Shown: one piece after another, positions 61,222 to 64,000 of the stretch
Layout: the number at the start of each line of letters is the position of its first letter
Numbering within the stretch: the first letter of the stretch is position 1
DNA from: an uncultured Oxalobacteraceae bacterium
Lineage (GTDB): Bacteria; Pseudomonadota; Gammaproteobacteria; Burkholderiales; Burkholderiaceae
Length of the DNA: 64,000 nucleotides
Direction of reading: 5' to 3'
Assembly (NCBI GenBank): GCA_946480015.1
Contig: CAMLIL010000017.1
Coordinates: 1 to 64,000 of the forward strand
The notes under the pieces: generated by a model
What the model saw: only the letters and a program-made list of their open reading frames with translations
Databases searched by the model: none
What the model was told of the DNA's origin: nothing
Made by a program: the position numbers and the translations under genes

Positions 61222-62634
61222 TCAGTGACCGGTGAAGGTCACGCGTTTCGGCACCGGCTTGAAGGTGCCCATCGAACTCCACCATGGCATCAGCAGGTAG
61301 AAGGAGAAATACAGCAGGGTGCACACTTGCGAAATCGTGGTGAACAGCGGGGTCGGCAGCTGGGTGCCGAGGTAGCCCAGGGTGACGAAGGACAGGCCGA
61401 ACACCAGGTACACATACTTGTGCCAGTCAGGACGGTAACGGATCGATTTCACCGGCGAGTGGTCCAGCCATGGCAGCGCGGCAATGATCATCACCGAGGA
61501 ACCGAACAGCACCACACCCCAGAACTTGGCGTCCAGCACCGCCGGCAGCATGCCGACGATCATCAGCAAGGCCACCGCGGCGATCGCCGCCTTGGTCTTG
61601 AACGACAGGCGCGACTTGAGCCAGATAAAGACCACGTACAGGGCGATGGCACCCATCAGCACATACATGAAGTCGGCAGTGGTGGCGCGCAGGACCGAGT
61701 AGAACGGCGTGAAGTACCAGGTCGGGGCGATGTGCGGTGGCGTCTTGAGCGAGTCGGCCGGGATGAAGTTGTTGTACTCCAGGAAATAGCCGCCCATTTC
61801 AGGCGCGAAAAACACCACGGCGCTGAAGATCAGCAGGAAGACCGACACGCCGAACAGGTCGTGCACGGTGTAGAACGGATGCGATGGAATGCCGTCCACC
61901 GGATGGCCGTCCGGACCCAGGTTTTCCTTGATTTCGATGCCGTCGGGATTGTTCGAACCGACTTCGTGCAGCGCGATCAGGTGGGCGGCAACCAGGCCCA
62001 GCAGTACCAGCGGAATCGCGATCACGTGGAAGGCGAAGAAGCGGTTCAGGGTCGCGTCGGAGACCACGTAGTCGCCGCGGATCCACAGCGACAGGTCAGG
62101 GCCGATGAAGGGAATGGCGCCGAACAGGTTGACGATCACCTGGGCGCCCCAGTACGACATCTGGCCCCATGGCAGCAGGTAACCGAAGAAGGCTTCGGCC
62201 ATCAGCAGCAGGAAGATGGCAAAGCCGAACAGCCAGATCAGTTCGCGCGGCTTGCGGTAGGAACCGTACAGCAGCCCGCGCGTCATGTGCAGATAGACGA
62301 TGATGAAGAAGGCCGACGCGCCGGTCGAGTGCATGTAGCGCACCAGCCAGCCCCACGGCACTTCGCGCATGATGTATTCGACCGAACCGAAGGCCAGGCC
62401 GGCGTCCGGCTTGTAGTGCATGGTCAGGAAGATGCCGGTGACGATCTGCAGCACCAGCACCAGCATGGCCAGCGAGCCGAAGATGTACCAGAAATTGAAG
62501 TTTTTCGGAGCGTAATACTTGCCCCACTGATCATTCCACAGCTTGGTCAGCGGGAAGCGGTCGTCGACCCAGCCCAGCGCCTTGTCGGCGATCGGAGCAT
62601 TGGCCGGCAGTTTGGTTTCTTTAAAAGCGGCCAT
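61222..62634 (-). CDS. petB: Cytochrome b of the bc1 complex
   Basis: A 470-residue polytopic protein holding two b-type hemes and the quinone sites. Heme ligands lie in YMHSTGASAFFIIVYLHMTR and in FHVIAIPLVLLGLVAAHLIA. The Qo-site motif reads PTWYFTPFYSVLRA, where many relatives have PEWY; the Glu is replaced, as in other betaproteobacteria that carry P-x-WY. The C-terminal third has four more membrane helices. It lies a few bases after the Rieske gene and 25 bases before petC, in one operon. Confidence 0.96.
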   Translation of the reverse strand: MAAFKETKLPANAPIADKALGWVDDRFPLTKLWNDQWGKYYAPKNFNFWYIFGSLAMLVLVLQIVTGIFLTMHYKPDAGLAFGSVEYIMREVPWGWLVRYMHSTGASAFFIIVYLHMTRGLLYGSYRKPRELIWLFGFAIFLLLMAEAFFGYLLPWGQMSYWGAQVIVNLFGAIPFIGPDLSLWIRGDYVVSDATLNRFFAFHVIAIPLVLLGLVAAHLIALHEVGSNNPDGIEIKENLGPDGHPVDGIPSHPFYTVHDLFGVSVFLLIFSAVVFFAPEMGGYFLEYNNFIPADSLKTPPHIAPTWYFTPFYSVLRATTADFMYVLMGAIALYVVFIWLKSRLSFKTKAAIAAVALLMIVGMLPAVLDAKFWGVVLFGSSVMIIAALPWLDHSPVKSIRYRPDWHKYVYLVFGLSFVTLGYLGTQLPTPLFTTISQVCTLLYFSFYLLMPWWSSMGTFKPVPKRVTFTGH

Positions 62635-62637
62635 GTT

Positions 62638-63246
62638 TTACGCCTCGCCTTTCTCGTCTTTACCAATGATCAGCTTGGTGTCGCTCAGGAACATGTACGG
62701 CGGCACCTGCAGATTGTCCGGGGCCGGCTTGTTCTTGAACACGCGGCCGGCCAGATCGAAGGTCGAACCGTGGCAAGGGCACAGGAAGCCGCCGACCCAG
62801 TCGTCCGGCAGGTTGGGCTGGGGGCCCGGAGCCAGGCGCGACGATGGCGAGCAGCCCAGGTGCGAGCAGATGCCCACTGCCACCAGCAGTTCCGGCTTGC
62901 GCGAGCGGTATTCGTTGCGGGCGTATTCAGGGGTCAGTTCGTTTGGCGAGCGCTTCGAGTTGGGATCGGCCACCTTGTCGTCGGTCTTCTTGAGCGATTC
63001 GACCATTTCCGGCGAGCGCTTGAGGATCCACACGGGTTTGCCGCGCCATTCAACGGTTCTCATTTCGCCCGGCTCCATGCCGGCCACATCGACTTCCACC
63101 GGCGCGCCGGCGGCTTTCGCCCTTTCCGACGGCTGGAACGTGCTTACCAAGGCTCCCGCCGTGGCCAAACCAACAACACCACCGGCCGCGCATGTAGCGG
63201 CAAGTAGGCCACGTCGGCTCGAATCGACCTGCTTTTCGTTACTCAT
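62638..63246 (-). CDS. petA: Rieske iron-sulfur subunit of the bc1 complex
   Basis: A 202-residue protein. An N-terminal SRRGLLAATCAAGG region is a twin-arginine-type signal anchor. The [2Fe-2S] ligands are in ICSHLGCSP and LCPCHGSTFD, giving the Cys-His/Cys-His set and the extra disulfide Cys pair. It moves an electron from ubiquinol to cytochrome c1. It is the first gene of the operon; the 244-bp region before it, divergent from mscL, holds its promoter, though no clear hexamers were seen. Confidence 0.96.
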   Translation of the reverse strand: MSNEKQVDSSRRGLLAATCAAGGVVGLATAGALVSTFQPSERAKAAGAPVEVDVAGMEPGEMRTVEWRGKPVWILKRSPEMVESLKKTDDKVADPNSKRSPNELTPEYARNEYRSRKPELLVAVGICSHLGCSPSSRLAPGPQPNLPDDWVGGFLCPCHGSTFDLAGRVFKNKPAPDNLQVPPYMFLSDTKLIIGKDEKGEA

Positions 63247-63490
63247 ACCAACCCCAATCAGTCAAAATGCGAATCGTGAATAGCCACATAAAACTTCTAG
63301 CAACCTTAAATTATAAGGGAAGCGTCTGTCGAATTAAAGAGAAAAAGTTGCCAATGCACGAACACCGGACCATTGCCGGCCTTTTTGCATTCACCGTCCG
63401 CTCGGGAACTGCCGGCCAGGTTTGGTTTCTAAGCTGATGGCTGTATGATTGTGATGCCATTTCAATCACAACCAACCCAGGAGCCCCACG

Positions 63491-63907
63491 ATGTCGATGA
63501 TGAGCGAGTTCAGGCAGTTTGCAATGAAGGGCAATGTGGTCGATCTCGCGGTCGGCGTCATTATCGGCGGCGCCTTCGGCAAGATCGTCGATTCCCTCGT
63601 GCAGGACATCATCATGCCACCCGTCGGCAGGCTGTTCGGCGGCCTCGATTTCGCCAATTACTACTTGCCCCTGAACGGGCAGAGCACCGCGCTGACCCTG
63701 GTGGAAGCCAAGAAAGCCGGCGCCGTGCTGGCCTACGGCAACTTCATCACCATCCTGCTCAACTTCGTCATCCTGGCCTTCGTCATCTTCCAGATGATCC
63801 GCCTGATGAACAAGCTGCGGCGCGCCGAGGAACCGGCGGCGGTGGCGGCGGCCACGCCCGAAGACATCGTGCTGCTGCGCGAAATCCGCGATGCGCTGCG
63901 GCGCTGA
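63491..63907 (+). CDS. mscL: Large-conductance mechanosensitive channel
   Basis: A 138-residue channel with the standard layout. N-terminal [20 protein letters not shown] leads into the pore helix with [20 protein letters not shown] periplasmic loop with NYYLPLNGQ follows, then a second helix ([19 protein letters not shown]) and a C-terminal helical bundle rich in Glu and Ala. It opens under hypo-osmotic shock to release solutes. CCAGGAG lies before the start. Confidence 0.96.
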   Translation: MSMMSEFRQFAMKGNVVDLAVGVIIGGAFGKIVDSLVQDIIMPPVGRLFGGLDFANYYLPLNGQSTALTLVEAKKAGAVLAYGNFITILLNFVILAFVIFQMIRLMNKLRRAEEPAAVAAATPEDIVLLREIRDALRR

Positions 63908-63924
63908 TTGATGGCGAGGGCTGG

Positions 63925-64000
63925 ATGCGACGCTACTGGTTGTTGTTTGCACAAACTGTCACGATCGCGCTGGCCGTGTATTTCGTGCTCGCGGCACTGC
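63925..64000 (+). CDS. DegQ-like serine protease, N-terminal end (partial)
   Basis: The frame starts MRRYWLLFAQTVTIALAVYF and continues VLAAL to the window edge. This membrane-anchor or signal segment is like the N-terminus of 2HC/S1C (Deg-type) proteases that follow mscL in related genomes. The catalytic domain lies outside. The assignment rests on about 25 residues and on gene order. Confidence 0.55.
   Translation, partial: MRRYWLLFAQTVTIALAVYFVLAAL

Overview
The window looks like a chromosomal segment of a high-GC betaproteobacterium of the Oxalobacteraceae (Massilia/Duganella/Janthinobacterium type). The grounds are the petABC-sspA-sspB order, a complete exosortase A/PEP-CTERM exopolysaccharide locus, a tad pilus locus, an IcmF fusion mutase, and the protein sequences themselves. 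No ribosomal RNA, CRISPR array or intact insertion sequence was seen. Family names are from memory and were not searched.

Region 1 (1-19.8 kb) is an exopolysaccharide locus. After the 3' end of a sugar-nucleotide epimerase gene, a long minus-strand operon reads from 13205 down to 390: chain-length determinant, tyrosine autokinase, outer-membrane beta-barrel, secretion ATPase, polysaccharide deacetylase, FemAB-like protein, glycosyltransferase, exosortase A fused to EpsI, a second glycosyltransferase, and an asparagine-synthase-like amidotransferase. Divergent from it are a trypsin-like protease and the Wza/EpsE-type export lipoprotein. Next comes a five-gene plus-strand cassette (15319-19776): a cysteine-containing exported protein, a PqqD-like protein, an HPr-kinase-like protein, a nucleotidyltransferase and an FAD oxidase. 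It looks like an uncharacterised protein-modification system and is the best candidate here for an undescribed system.

Region 2 (19.8-27.9 kb) is a PEP-CTERM accessory region. It has two paralogous PEP-CTERM proteins, two paralogous FeeM-like N-acyltransferases, an unknown membrane protein and the TPR lipoprotein PrsT. Both PEP-CTERM genes have a sigma-54 (-24/-12) promoter, and both have the same 17-bp imperfect palindrome exactly 114 bp upstream of the -24 GG. They therefore look like co-regulated targets of a PrsR-type enhancer-binding protein.

Region 3 (27.9-38.8 kb) is metabolic and regulatory: a MoaD/ThiS-like protein with a BNR-repeat protein, a LacI regulator with a perfect operator palindrome, a translationally coupled indolepyruvate oxidoreductase-like gene plus icmF, and a diguanylate cyclase. 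Region 4 (39.0-52.6 kb) is a full tad/flp pilus locus. It includes a 57-residue Flp pilin, an unusual AAA ATPase and a TadD-like protein carrying a LytR_C domain, and is followed by a BON lipoprotein.

Region 5 (52.7-64.0 kb) has a gamma-glutamyltransferase-like protein, an SBF-type transporter and a frameshifted DUF2807 gene. Then comes a decayed integrative element in tRNA-Thr(UGU), with an integrase stub, a frameshifted excisionase-like gene, two cargo genes and a 47-bp exact direct repeat. The window closes with housekeeping genes: sspB, sspA, the cytochrome bc1 genes petC-petB-petA, mscL, and the start of a DegQ-like protease.
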